From: Cytophaga sp. FL35
GTDB lineage: Bacteria; Bacteroidota; Bacteroidia; Flavobacteriales; Flavobacteriaceae
Direction of reading: 5' to 3'
Length of the DNA: 64,000 nt
Assembly (NCBI RefSeq): GCF_014349235.1
Contig: NZ_JACSOH010000002.1
Location: 124,001 to 188,000 of the forward strand
Shown in pieces: positions 41,985 through 51,031 of this stretch. The translations under genes were made by a program, and so were the position numbers. The stretch's first letter is position 1. Each line of letters starts with the position of its first letter. The notes under the pieces are model-generated. The model was given only the letters and a program-made list of their open reading frames with translations, made no database searches and had not been told where the DNA came from.

Positions 41985-43262
41985 CTATTTCTTAGAATGA
42001 AATGGTCTAACGATTAGCCTTGCTGCTTTGTCGTAATTTATATAATTGTAGGCCCAATTAAAAAATACTACCACCCTATTTCTAAAACCGACCAAAGCCA
42101 TAAGGTGAACAAACATCCAAACGAACCAAGCTAAAAACCCCGAGAATTTCATTTTGTTCAAGTCCACAACAGCCTTGTTTCTTCCCACGGTAGCCATTGT
42201 TCCCTTATCGTTGTAACTAAAAGGTTTCAAATCTTCTCCTTTTAAAAGTCGAAACAGGTTTTCGGCTAAGTGCTCTCCCTGTTGAATGGCAGGTTGCGCT
42301 ACTTGCGGATGACCTCTTTTGTATTCCTCCGTTTCCATATAGGCTATGTCGCCTATAGCAAAAATATTAGGATAACCCTCCACCCTATTGAACCTATCCA
42401 CTTTAAAACGATTCAGTTTGTCTACAAGGACTTTTCCATCCAATCCGGGCAAAGATGCTCCGGTTACCCCTGCTGCCCATACCAAATTTTTACATTTCAT
42501 AGTAGTACCGTCATTAAGGGTTACAGTTTCTCCATCATAATGGCTAACAAGGGTTTCCAAATGTATTTGCACCCCAAGTTCTTTTAAAAATTGGGTCGCT
42601 TTTTTGGAAGCATGCTCACTCATAGGCGGCAGAACACGACCAGTACCCTCAAATAGATGAATTTCCATTTCGTCGATATTCAAATGTTTGTAATCCTTAG
42701 GAAAAACGTTGTTTTTTAATTCGGCTAAAGCTCCGGATAATTCTACGCCTGTAGGTCCACCGCCCACGATACAGAAATTAAGCAGGGCCTTTCTTTCCTC
42801 TAAACTTTCTGAATCATCTGCTTTTTCAAAATTTTGAAGCATCAAACTTCTTATGTTCAAAGCCTGGGGAACGTTTTTCATGGGCATCGCATTTGATTCG
42901 AGCTCCTTATTACCATAAAAATTGGTTTTGGTGCCGGTGGCTATGACCAAATAATTGTAGTCCAATTCCCCAATATTGGTTATCACTTTTTGTAAAGTAG
43001 GCTCTATTTTACTGACTTCGGCCAGCCTAAAGTGAAAGTTATTCAGTCTTTTTAAGACTTTTCGTATTGGATACGCTATGGAATCGGGCTCTAATCCGCT
43101 TGTAGAAACTTGATATAAAAGAGGCTGAAACGTATGATAATTGTGCTTGTCTATAAGCACTATTTGCATGTCTAGGTCTTTCAATTTTTTTGCCAAGGAT
43201 ACCCCAGCAAAGCCACCACCAATAATAATCAGACGTTTTTGGTCCGTTTTGGGTAAGTTCAT
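41985..43262 (-). CDS. NDH-2-type NADH dehydrogenase (FAD/NAD(P)-dependent)
   Basis: 425 aa. FAD-binding GGGFAGVSLAKKL at ~14-26, NAD-binding GGGPTGVELSGALAEL near residue 168, second FAD-binding FAIGDIA near 305, and a C-terminal hydrophobic/basic part (FLAWFVWMFVHLMALVGFRNR) that anchors it to the membrane. It passes electrons from NADH to quinone without pumping protons. It stands alone on the minus strand. Confidence 0.93.
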   Translation of the reverse strand: MNLPKTDQKRLIIIGGGFAGVSLAKKLKDLDMQIVLIDKHNYHTFQPLLYQVSTSGLEPDSIAYPIRKVLKRLNNFHFRLAEVSKIEPTLQKVITNIGELDYNYLVIATGTKTNFYGNKELESNAMPMKNVPQALNIRSLMLQNFEKADDSESLEERKALLNFCIVGGGPTGVELSGALAELKNNVFPKDYKHLNIDEMEIHLFEGTGRVLPPMSEHASKKATQFLKELGVQIHLETLVSHYDGETVTLNDGTTMKCKNLVWAAGVTGASLPGLDGKVLVDKLNRFKVDRFNRVEGYPNIFAIGDIAYMETEEYKRGHPQVAQPAIQQGEHLAENLFRLLKGEDLKPFSYNDKGTMATVGRNKAVVDLNKMKFSGFLAWFVWMFVHLMALVGFRNRVVVFFNWAYNYINYDKAARLIVRPFHSKK

Positions 43263-43418
43263 TCGGTTTTTTTGTAAAATTACGGCTTAGAACCATAGCA
43301 ATTGGCTCCTATGTCAACTAAATAGTGCGCTATCCCATAAATTTTTAACAGTGCCCGATTGTTCTCAATGTTTAAGCTTTTATATATTTAATGCCATATT
43401 TTTCAAATCGACCAACTA

Positions 43419-44250
43419 ATGAAAAACATTGCCCTTTTAGTTTTAACTATAATTGCGTTTAATGCTACCTTAAGTTCTCAGGACAATAGGCACGAAGAAC
43501 CTATGGGAACTGAAAATATTGCCTATAAATGGGGGAAGCTAGCTCTTGACGCCACCGCCTTAGATACGGATAGATTTGCAGGCTAACCTAACCGATGAAG
43601 ACAAGGCCTTGGTCGAATTTATGAGAGACGGGCCGCAGTCAGTTCAACGGGCCGGTCACTGGTTAAAATTTGCCCAAGATGTTTCAAGAAGAGACAACCA
43701 TACCCTTGATGAAGATGTAAAAATGTACTTTCTAACCGAAATAACGGCGATGGATGCCTTTATAGCTTCTTGGGATTCAAAAATGTTCTACGATTATACG
43801 AGACCTTACGCTCTAGTACATGACTATTACCAAGACCAAATAATCAAAGCTTGGGGCGGTCCGGGCAAGGGGGTTGTTGAAATGAAGGGACAAGAATGGA
43901 GACCATATTCACCAGACGTTTTTCTATGTCCTCCTTTTCCTAGTTATACTTCTGGACACAGCACCATAAGTGGCGCCTGTGCCGAAGCGCTTAGACTATT
44001 TACGGGAAGTGATCATTTTGGGGAAGAGGTAACCCTTATTCCGGGGTCGATGACAGAATTGGACGAGGCCCATTTTGGCAAACCTGTGACTTTAAAGTTC
44101 CCGACCTTTACCGAAACAGCGAACATGGCCGGCATTTCACGTGTGATGGGAGGCTATCATATACAAGCCGATAATGTTGCCGGTCTTGAATTAGGGAGAG
44201 ATGTAGCAGGACAAGCTTGGAAATTCTACAACACCCATTTGGGCAATTAG
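43419..44250 (+). pseudogene. Vanadium-dependent haloperoxidase/PAP2-type gene with internal deletion
   Basis: An ATG at 43419 starts a signal peptide and WGKLALDATALDTDRF, the usual beginning of exported haloperoxidases, but the frame ends at a TAA (43584-43586) after 55 residues. Directly overlapping in another frame, 43576-44250 encodes the C-terminal ~224 aa with the complete vanadate/phosphate site: K-x6-RP (KMFYDYTRP), PSYTSGHSTISG and SR-x5-H (SRVMGGYH). By the size of known relatives a middle part of roughly 150-250 residues is missing. No insertion sequence is present. The 3' part alone could be translated only from a non-ATG codon. Confidence 0.78.
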
Positions 44251-44256
44251 GAACAA

Positions 44257-44646
44257 ATGGGCAAAAAGCTGCTTCGGAACCGTAAGGACGTGCATCTTTT
44301 GGTCACTCATTTTTATGGTAAAATAAGGGAGCATGCTACCCTAGGCCCTATTTTTAATATAATCATAGAAGACTGGGATGCTCATTTTGAGGTACTCACC
44401 AATTTCTGGGAATCCCAACTCTTTTTGAAAAGAAACTATCACAATAATCCGATCAAGGTGCATAATGAAGTGGACAAAAAAATGGAACACATGATAAAGT
44501 CGGAACATTTTGGGATGTGGCTCAACCTTTGGTTCGAGACCTTGGACGAGCTGTTTGAAGGCGAGGTGGCCTATATTGCTAAAAATCGCGCTCAAAAAAT
44601 GAGCAGTATGCTTTTCATAGAAATGTTCAAAGCAAGACCTAAATAG
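44257..44646 (+). CDS. Group III truncated hemoglobin
   Basis: 129 aa, starting 6 bp after the haloperoxidase-like frame. The pattern VTHFYGKIREHATLGPIF, ending the A-B helices, and EHFGMWLNLWFETLDELF around the proximal His are characteristic. Group III proteins bind heme and oxygen or NO; the role here is unknown. The close spacing implies co-transcription with the preceding, now defective gene. Confidence 0.9.
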   Translation: MGKKLLRNRKDVHLLVTHFYGKIREHATLGPIFNIIIEDWDAHFEVLTNFWESQLFLKRNYHNNPIKVHNEVDKKMEHMIKSEHFGMWLNLWFETLDELFEGEVAYIAKNRAQKMSSMLFIEMFKARPK

Positions 44647-44677
44647 GTAAAAACGGACAGTTACGACCAGTTTTGGT

Positions 44678-44713
44678 TTTGCGGGTTTAGCATTTTCTTC
44701 ACTTTTATTTTTG
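44678..44713 (+). promoter_or_regulatory. Candidate promoter of the GltB-like gene
   Basis: -7 box TATTTTTG (44706-44713) with a TTTG (44678-44681) 24 bp upstream, one base outside the usual spacing. It is 34 bp before the start codon. Confidence 0.5.
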
Positions 44714-44747
44714 CTAAATTGCCGACCTCAACCTAGAAGCATCACAC

Positions 44748-46340
44748 ATGAAGGTTCGCGAAAAGTTTTTGCTTATTTCGTTTATTAGTATAGCCTTGAT
44801 TATAGGCATATCATTTCTCTGGAAACCAATTCTTTGGACGTTTCTCATCGTAGCACCTCTTTTTATTATGGGGGTTTTCGATATAGTTCAGACCAAACAC
44901 ACCATTAGAAGAAACTTTCCCGTCATTGGTAGGTTTAGGTATATGCTAGAGTCCATTCGACCTGAAATCATGCAATATTTTGTAGAAACCGATACGGAAG
45001 GCCGACCTTTGAACCGAATTCTACGATCACTTATTTACAGGCGAGCAAAAGGGGCCAACGATACCGAACCTTTCGGCACACAAATGGATTTGTACCGTGC
45101 CGGTTATGAGTGGATGGAACACTCCATGTACGCCAAGAAAAATCCACAGGAGATTGGCAAATTTCCAAGATTGACCATAGGTGGCAAAGATTGCAAACAG
45201 CCGTATTCTTCAAGTCTATTGAATATATCGGCCATGAGTTTTGGCTCCTTGAGCAAAAATGCCGTTTTGGCTATGAACAAAGGGGCCAAAATGGGAAACT
45301 TTGCCCATAATACGGGCGAAGGGGGCATTAGCGATTATCATTTAGAAGGTGGTGGTGACCTCATCTGGCAAATAGGAACCGGCTATTTTGGGTGCCGAAA
45401 TGATGACGGTACCTTCAATGAAAAGACATTCAGGGAAAATGCCTTGAGACCTACCGTAAAGATGATTGAAATAAAATTATCGCAAGGCGCCAAACCCGGT
45501 CACGGTGGCATACTTCCCGCTGTAAAGAATACTCCTGAAATTGCCAAGATACGACATATACAACCGGGTATTGCCGTACATTCCCCACCATCACATTCCG
45601 CATTTTCCAACCCTATCGAGTTCATGTACTTTATCAAAAAACTGCGTGAACTTTCAGATGGGAAACCCATAGGTTTCAAACTATGTATTGGTAGGAAACA
45701 AGAATTTATGGACTTCTGTGAAGCCATGATCCATACGGGTATTACTCCGGATTTTATTACCGTAGACGGAGGAGAAGGAGGAACGGGCGCCGCTCCGGTA
45801 GAATTTTCAAATACCATGGGTATGCCCTCACGGGAGGGGCTGGTTTTTGTTCACGACACTTTAGTTGGATTTGGATTGAGAAGAGATATCAAGGTCATTA
45901 TCGCCGGAAAAATAATATCTGGATTTCATATGGCAAGAGCCATTGCCCTAGGTGCCGATGGATGCAACAGCGCCCGAGCCATGATGTTGGCCGTGGGTTG
46001 TATTCAAGCATTGCAATGCAACACCAACACCTGTCCTGTTGGGGTGGCCACTCAAAACAAATCACTCATGAAAGGGTTGGTGGTCAATGATAAGGCCCCA
46101 CGAATCAAAAACTATCAAGAAGCGACTATACACAGCTTTTTAGAGCTAGTGGCCGCTGCCGGTCTCAACCACCCTTCAGAACTTAGAAGGGAACATATCA
46201 GCAAACGCATTGGCATGTACAAGGTAGCTACCTACGATGAAATTTACCCGTATATGGAAGAAGGATGCCTTTTAAATTTGGCAAACATCCCAAAGGACTA
46301 TCAAAAGTTCTTTAAATTGACCAGGATCATGTCCAACTAA
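44748..46340 (+). CDS. Membrane-anchored FMN-binding glutamate synthase-like protein
   Basis: 530 aa. Two N-terminal membrane helices (~7-24 and 28-48) precede a glutamate synthase (GltB) FMN-domain: SAMSFGSLS, GEGGISDYHL, KPGHGGILP, GGEGGTGAAPVEF, and the iron-sulfur Cys motif CNTNTCPVGVATQ. The glutaminase and GXGXG domains of true glutamate synthase are absent, so it is a stand-alone family of unknown substrate. It has its own promoter-like box. Confidence 0.9.
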   Translation: MKVREKFLLISFISIALIIGISFLWKPILWTFLIVAPLFIMGVFDIVQTKHTIRRNFPVIGRFRYMLESIRPEIMQYFVETDTEGRPLNRILRSLIYRRAKGANDTEPFGTQMDLYRAGYEWMEHSMYAKKNPQEIGKFPRLTIGGKDCKQPYSSSLLNISAMSFGSLSKNAVLAMNKGAKMGNFAHNTGEGGISDYHLEGGGDLIWQIGTGYFGCRNDDGTFNEKTFRENALRPTVKMIEIKLSQGAKPGHGGILPAVKNTPEIAKIRHIQPGIAVHSPPSHSAFSNPIEFMYFIKKLRELSDGKPIGFKLCIGRKQEFMDFCEAMIHTGITPDFITVDGGEGGTGAAPVEFSNTMGMPSREGLVFVHDTLVGFGLRRDIKVIIAGKIISGFHMARAIALGADGCNSARAMMLAVGCIQALQCNTNTCPVGVATQNKSLMKGLVVNDKAPRIKNYQEATIHSFLELVAAAGLNHPSELRREHISKRIGMYKVATYDEIYPYMEEGCLLNLANIPKDYQKFFKLTRIMSN

Positions 46341-46370
46341 TAACTATAAAAAATAGCAGAGGGTTTTACT

Positions 46371-46402
46371 TTTGACATTCCATCGGAAAAAATGTAAATT
46401 TC
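46371..46402 (+). promoter_or_regulatory. Candidate promoter of the Gfo/Idh/MocA-propeller pair
   Basis: TTTG (46371-46374), a 20-bp spacer and TAAATTTC (46395-46402), one base from the TAnnTTTG consensus, 39 bp before the start codon. Confidence 0.5.
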
Positions 46403-46441
46403 TCCGCCCGATTTCAAACCAACCCTACCAAAAAATCATTC

Positions 46442-47833
46442 ATGAAAAAAAATGCATCTAGAAGATCATTTCTAAAAAAAGCTACCCTAGGTTCCGCAGC
46501 CCTCACTTCTGCACCCATGGTTTTTGCTTCCTCCAAGGACCAAAAGTTACCACTTTACAGACGCTATGAAGAAATTCGTTATTCGGCGAACGACCATATC
46601 AATATTGGTGTTATTGGCGTAGGCATCCAAGGTATTTTTGATGCTAGGGATGCGCTCACCGTTAGTGGTTCTAGAATTACGGCAGCTTGTGACCTGTATA
46701 CAGGAAGACTGGACAGAGCGAAAGAACTATGGGGTGAAGAACTATTTATTACCCGAGATTACAGAGAACTTTTGGAAAGAAAGGATGTGGATGTTGTTAT
46801 CGTTGCCACGCCCGACCATTGGCACACAAAAATCACCATAGATGCCCTAAATGCCGGTAAACATGTGTATTGCGAAAAACCCATGGTTCAAAAATGGGAA
46901 GAAGGGCAAGCAATTATTGATGCCCAGAAGAAAACCGGAAATTTTTGTCAAGTAGGTAGCCAAGCCATGGCCTCTTTAGGTAATGAGAAGGCAAAACAGC
47001 TATATGAAGAAGGTGCTATAGGCGATATTGTTATGCTGGATTTTTACAACGACCGCTATTCTGCGGAAGGGGCATGGCAATATCCCATTCCCCCAGATGC
47101 CAGCAAAAAAACGGTGGATTTCGATACGTTTTTGGGGAACGCCCCAAAAGTTGCCTTTGAGCCAAAAAGGTTTTTTAGATGGAGAAACTATCGGGATTAT
47201 GGTACCGGAGTGGCAGGAGACCTTTTTGTTCACGCATTCTCAACACTTAACCATGTTATTAGCTCCCATGGTCCCAATAGAGCCTTGGCTACTGGAGGAC
47301 TCCGCTATTGGAAAGATGGTAGGGATGTACCTGATGTGAGCATCACACTCTACGACTACCCAAAAACAGACACCCACGCGGCCTTTAATGCAGCCTTCAG
47401 AATCAATTTTATTGCCGGAAGTGGAGGTGGCGGCGGATTCAAACTAGTGGGCACCGAAGGTGAAATGGAAGTAGGACAAAATTCTGTAACCCTAAAAAGG
47501 TCTAAATTAGGCTTAGTTCCCGGTGGCTATTCGCTAACCGCATTTACTGAAGAAATGCAAGAAAAAATAAAACAGGGCTATGCGGAACAAAATTTAGAAA
47601 AACGTTCCTCTGCCTTGAGTACGGGTACGACCACTTGGAAAGCCCCCAGTGATTATAAAGGTGCCAGACACGACCATTTTTTTAATTTATTCCAAGCCAT
47701 TCGCGGTAAGGGCAAGGTAATACAGGATCCAACTTTTGGCCTAAGGGCAGCAGGGGCTGCACTACTTGCCAACGATAGTTATTATTCAAAGGCACCCGTT
47801 AATTGGGACCCAACAAAAATGAAAATTATATAA
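46442..47833 (+). CDS. Tat-exported Gfo/Idh/MocA family oxidoreductase (second copy)
   Basis: 463 aa. Tat motif SRRSFLKKA (6-14) and hydrophobic segment, Rossmann GVIGVGIQG at ~56-64, EKP motif (CEKPMVQKW). It is a different member from the one at 27-1370 (only the family motifs are shared). The RWRNYRDYGTGVAGDLFVH region is as in periplasmic sugar or inositol oxidoreductases. It is 44 bp from the beta-propeller gene, which may act on its product. Confidence 0.88.
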   Translation: MKKNASRRSFLKKATLGSAALTSAPMVFASSKDQKLPLYRRYEEIRYSANDHINIGVIGVGIQGIFDARDALTVSGSRITAACDLYTGRLDRAKELWGEELFITRDYRELLERKDVDVVIVATPDHWHTKITIDALNAGKHVYCEKPMVQKWEEGQAIIDAQKKTGNFCQVGSQAMASLGNEKAKQLYEEGAIGDIVMLDFYNDRYSAEGAWQYPIPPDASKKTVDFDTFLGNAPKVAFEPKRFFRWRNYRDYGTGVAGDLFVHAFSTLNHVISSHGPNRALATGGLRYWKDGRDVPDVSITLYDYPKTDTHAAFNAAFRINFIAGSGGGGGFKLVGTEGEMEVGQNSVTLKRSKLGLVPGGYSLTAFTEEMQEKIKQGYAEQNLEKRSSALSTGTTTWKAPSDYKGARHDHFFNLFQAIRGKGKVIQDPTFGLRAAGAALLANDSYYSKAPVNWDPTKMKII

Positions 47834-47877
47834 TCCAAATATTCAACAAATGCTTATTACTAAAACACGTTTGAAAA

Positions 47878-48810
47878 ATGAAAAAACTAGCACCTTGCGA
47901 CAGAAATCGCGTTTTCCGGTCAATAAGAGGTATGGCCTTTATTCTAATTATGTTTTGGGTATGCCAAATCAACGCCCAAGTGCAATTTCCCGTAGACGTC
48001 GGAGTAAAACCGGAGAGCATAACCAAAGGGTTCAACGGCAATTACTACGTAACCTTGATGAACGGCAAAGATAAGGGTGACGGCCAGGTAGCTGAAATAT
48101 CTGAAAGTGGTGTAAAGGTCTTTGCAAAAGGTTTTGATGAGCCCAAGGGCATCGTATTTTTAGAGGGGCACCTTTACTTTTCTGATTTGAACAGAATTTG
48201 GAAAGTTGACTCAAACGGAAAGGCGAACGTATTTGTTCAAAAAGAAGACTTTCCTAAAGAGCCGTTATACCTTAACGATGTGTCCGTTGATGCCGATGGA
48301 AAAGGTATTTATGTGGCCGATATGGGCGACACCAAATACATGAGAGACGGGAATAACGACCTTTGGCCGCTTGATAGCGACGAAGCTAAAAAGATACCAC
48401 AGGTAGGAAGAATTTACCATATTGACCTCAAGGGCCAAGTGACCATAGTCCAAGACGGTTCCCCCTTAATGACCAATCCCAACGGGGTAGGTGTCGACAA
48501 CAATGGCGAAATAATGGTAGGCGCCTTCTTTCAAGGAAATTTTCTAGTCAAAAAAGAAGGGAAGCTTACCCCATTGAAAGGCACTTTTAGAGGAGCCGAT
48601 GCGGTAGAGCAAGACAGTCAAGGTAATTACTACATCAGTAGCTGGGTACAAGGTACGGTTTGGAAAATCGATGGAAAAACCGAAGAGGCCACAGTTCTCA
48701 TTTCAGATCTGCAATCTGCAGCAGATTTTCTTTTGGAAGAGGAACATGGCAGATTACTTTTACCCGATATGATGGCAGGACAAATTTTGTCCGTGGCCAT
48801 TCACCCATAA
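47878..48810 (+). CDS. Exported SMP-30/NHL-type beta-propeller protein
   Basis: 310 aa from the ATG at 47878; an inner ATG at 47932 would give a shorter signal peptide (ending NAQ). The mature part has six propeller blades with repeated G-N/D-x-Y/F-V pieces (DEPKGIVFLEGHLYFSD, NGVGVDNNGEIMVG, GNYYISSWVQGTVWK). It resembles gluconolactonase-type proteins, which open sugar lactones. Next to a Gfo/Idh/MocA sugar oxidoreductase, a lactonase role is a reasonable inference, not proven. Confidence 0.75.
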   Translation: MKKLAPCDRNRVFRSIRGMAFILIMFWVCQINAQVQFPVDVGVKPESITKGFNGNYYVTLMNGKDKGDGQVAEISESGVKVFAKGFDEPKGIVFLEGHLYFSDLNRIWKVDSNGKANVFVQKEDFPKEPLYLNDVSVDADGKGIYVADMGDTKYMRDGNNDLWPLDSDEAKKIPQVGRIYHIDLKGQVTIVQDGSPLMTNPNGVGVDNNGEIMVGAFFQGNFLVKKEGKLTPLKGTFRGADAVEQDSQGNYYISSWVQGTVWKIDGKTEEATVLISDLQSAADFLLEEEHGRLLLPDMMAGQILSVAIHP

Positions 48811-48814
48811 ATTC

Positions 48815-48851
48815 AAAAAAGGGACAGATGATCAAAACTGTCCCTTTTTTT
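48815..48851. terminator. Strong bidirectional terminator
   Basis: Stem AAAAAAGGGACAG / CTGTCCCTTTTTT with a 10-nt loop and T/A runs on both sides. It lies between the propeller gene and the convergent universal stress protein gene. Confidence 0.92.
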
Positions 48852-48866
48852 CTACCCTATTTTAAT

Positions 48867-49700
48867 CTATTGCTCATCACCAATTTTAAACGTAATGACC
48901 GGCACTTTCGAGTGATTGGCAATATCTTCGCCTATACTTCCCATAAAGAAATGTGCCAATCCCCTTCTACCGTGCGTGGGTATGCCAATGGCATCCGCCC
49001 CATTATTTTCGCTATAGTTGATGACCCCACTCTCTACCGTATAGTCATTGTGTATGCTTACCTCATCAGTACTTTTGGCCTCGTGCAAAAATTTATTGAT
49101 ACGTTTATAGGCATCCGCACTACTCAAAAAACTATCTCCAGGTGTATTCACATACACCAGGTTTAATTCGGCATCAAAGAGCTTTGCAAATTGTTTTGCC
49201 CTCGCGAAAGCGGACAAGTTTTCCAGTTCAAAATCACATGCGAAAACGAATCGGTCAATTTTAAAATCGGCCATCTCCTCTTTTACCACAATAACAGGAA
49301 TATCAGAGGTTCTAACCACTTTTTCAGCATTGCTACCGATAAAGATTTCCGAGAGGCCATCGGCTCCATGAGAACCCATAATCACCAAATCAGCTTCATG
49401 TTTTTTAGCAATTTCGTTCACCTCACTAAACACTTTATAATGTTTGATAATCGGGGTGACCTTCACCTGCTTTAAAAACGGTTTTTGCAAAAAGTCATCA
49501 AAGCGTTTTTCTGCCAATTTTATTAAAAATACCATCTGTTCAGGGTGGTAGCCTTCCGATGAAGTTATCATGGCTTGGTTCAACTCCAACATATGCAAGG
49601 CGAATATTTCCGCTCCGTACCTTTTGGACAGTGATACCGCCACCTTCATGGCATATTCCGATTGTTCGGAAAAATCTACGGGGACAATTATTTTTTTCAT
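48867..49700 (-). CDS. Universal stress protein with two UspA domains
   Basis: 277 aa. Domain 1 (~1-145) contains the ATP-binding G-x2-G-x9-G pattern as GSHGADGLSEIFIGSNAEKVV, domain 2 (~150-277) has THGRRGLAHFFMGSIGEDI. First strand IIVPVDFSEQSEYAMK is typical. Cytosolic. It responds to stress in other bacteria. A promoter with a Crp/Fnr-type palindrome at the activator position lies upstream. It stands alone on the minus strand. Confidence 0.94.
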   Translation of the reverse strand: MKKIIVPVDFSEQSEYAMKVAVSLSKRYGAEIFALHMLELNQAMITSSEGYHPEQMVFLIKLAEKRFDDFLQKPFLKQVKVTPIIKHYKVFSEVNEIAKKHEADLVIMGSHGADGLSEIFIGSNAEKVVRTSDIPVIVVKEEMADFKIDRFVFACDFELENLSAFARAKQFAKLFDAELNLVYVNTPGDSFLSSADAYKRINKFLHEAKSTDEVSIHNDYTVESGVINYSENNGADAIGIPTHGRRGLAHFFMGSIGEDIANHSKVPVITFKIGDEQ

Positions 49701-49740
49701 GATGTTGCTATTTTAATTGCTAATACCTTTCGTATACCAT

Positions 49741-49784
49741 CAAAGCTAGCAAACACTTTGTTGAAAAAATATGACAAACGTCAT
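49741..49784 (-). promoter_or_regulatory. Promoter of the universal stress gene with a Crp/Fnr-like palindrome
   Basis: Minus strand: -7 box TAGCTTTG (49748-49741). A palindrome ATGACaaacGTCAT (49784-49771) is centred about 42 bp upstream of the expected transcription start (~49735), the position of a class II activator. No ideal -33 TTTG is found at the right spacing, as expected for an activator-dependent promoter. Confidence 0.55.
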
Positions 49785-49806
49785 GTATTTTAGCACGAAC
49801 GCTCCC

Positions 49807-50184
49807 CTATTTGGAGGTTCTTTTAACCCTTTTCAAATTCTCCTGAACCCGAAAAGCAACTATCTTTCCAATTAGTTCTAGGGGCAAAGGTTCGTTTAAA
49901 GGGAATTGAACCGACCCCTTGCCTTGTTGATACCCTGATAATTCTTTTTTAAAAGCTTCATGCCCAGATGGTGTTGCATAAAAACCAATGTGATTTTTAT
50001 AGGCAGCAAAATAAACCAGTGGCTTCCCCTGTGTTTTATAAGCCGGCATACCATAGCTAATAGATTCTTGGGCATCCGACGCTACTTTTAATATTATATT
50101 TCGCATTTTGCGAAGTAAGGCCTGTACTTCAGGAGAAAATTCCTCGATGTAAGCATCTACGGTTGTCACCTTTTTGGTCTTCAT
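49807..50184 (-). CDS. DUF1801 (YdhG-like) domain protein
   Basis: 125 aa. The sequence TVDAYIEEFSPEVQALLRKMR and ESISYGMPAYKTQGKPLVYFAAYKNHIGFY is diagnostic. Small cytosolic protein; function unknown. It is the last gene in the row sulfatase, NTF2-like, AHSA1, DUF1801, 15 bp from the AHSA1 gene. Confidence 0.9.
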   Translation of the reverse strand: MKTKKVTTVDAYIEEFSPEVQALLRKMRNIILKVASDAQESISYGMPAYKTQGKPLVYFAAYKNHIGFYATPSGHEAFKKELSGYQQGKGSVQFPLNEPLPLELIGKIVAFRVQENLKRVKRTSK

Positions 50185-50199
50185 ACTGGCCTATTTTGT

Positions 50200-50613
50200 T
50201 TACGATTTCCCCTCTGCATATTTCTTGAAATTTTGCAGTATGGCATTCCAACCCTGTTCTTGCATTTCCAGTGGATTCCTGCTTTCCGGTTCAAAAGTTT
50301 CAGTAATTTGTGTTCCGTCACCAACATCATCAAAAGTGACCAGAACCTTTCTACCATCCTCCAAAACGTATTCCAATTTGGCAGGAGATTCCACCAAGGT
50401 GAAGTGTCCACCAAAATCGAAACCCATGCTTCCATCTTTTGCTTCCATTCGGGATGAAAATTTACCTCCAGGCCTTAAATCATTTTCCGCACGAGGACAG
50501 CACCAATCATCGGAGGCAAAATTCCAATGAACAATATGTTCAGGCTGATTCCAATATTCCCAAACTTTGGCTCTTTTCCTTTTTACAATAGTTTCTATAG
50601 TAATTGTATTCAT
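50200..50613 (-). CDS. SRPBCC/AHSA1 domain protein
   Basis: 137 aa, single START-like hot-dog pocket domain. Seen: KVWEYWNQPEHIVHWNFAS at the start, DLRPGGKFSSRM, and the C-terminal helix GWNAILQNFKKYAE. Small-molecule binding is likely; the ligand is unknown. It lies 12 bp from the NTF2-like gene and 15 bp from DUF1801. Confidence 0.9.
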   Translation of the reverse strand: MNTITIETIVKRKRAKVWEYWNQPEHIVHWNFASDDWCCPRAENDLRPGGKFSSRMEAKDGSMGFDFGGHFTLVESPAKLEYVLEDGRKVLVTFDDVGDGTQITETFEPESRNPLEMQEQGWNAILQNFKKYAEGKS

Positions 50614-50625
50614 AACGAGATAGGT

Positions 50626-51006
50626 TTATTCGAGTTTTATAACATGAGAAACGAGTTTGGAAATCTCCGTACCCTTGGCATTTTTAAATGTGTAGATATC
50701 GGCAAAAGAATACCGGCTACCGTCATTCAGCAAAAGTTCGCCTTGAACGGCTGCCTCCCGACCGTGAGTAATGATATTCGTTAGAATCATCTCTTTTGAA
50801 GGATAGACTTTCATAGTTTCCAAAACAGCCTTAAAGTTTTCCTTTCCCTGTATTGACTTATCTCCTACCAAAACCCATTCAAAATTGTCGGAAACACTTT
50901 TAATCATAAAATCGATGGCCGCTTCGGCAAAGGCTTTATTGAACTCCAATAAGAACCTCTTTTTTGGGGCGTTCCCACAGGTTGTTTTGCAAGCAAATTT
51001 CACCAT
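50626..51006 (-). CDS. NTF2-like (SnoaL/ketosteroid isomerase fold) protein
   Basis: 126 aa. The fold is suggested by AFAEAAIDFMIKSVSDNFEWVLVGD and AAVQGELLLNDGSRYSFADIYTFKNAKGTEISKLVSHV. An N-terminal Cys-containing basic stretch (VKFACKTTCGNAPKKRF) is unusual. Function unknown; the conserved pocket suggests an isomerase or binding role. It is 25 bp downstream of the sulfatase. Confidence 0.75.
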   Translation of the reverse strand: MVKFACKTTCGNAPKKRFLLEFNKAFAEAAIDFMIKSVSDNFEWVLVGDKSIQGKENFKAVLETMKVYPSKEMILTNIITHGREAAVQGELLLNDGSRYSFADIYTFKNAKGTEISKLVSHVIKLE

Positions 51007-51031
51007 ATTAAAACACTTTGTAACTTAGCAA

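Noticed and set aside
43419-44250. Insertion-sequence-mediated disruption of the haloperoxidase gene
   Set aside because: No terminal inverted repeats, transposase or target duplication are present; the junction looks like a plain deletion.
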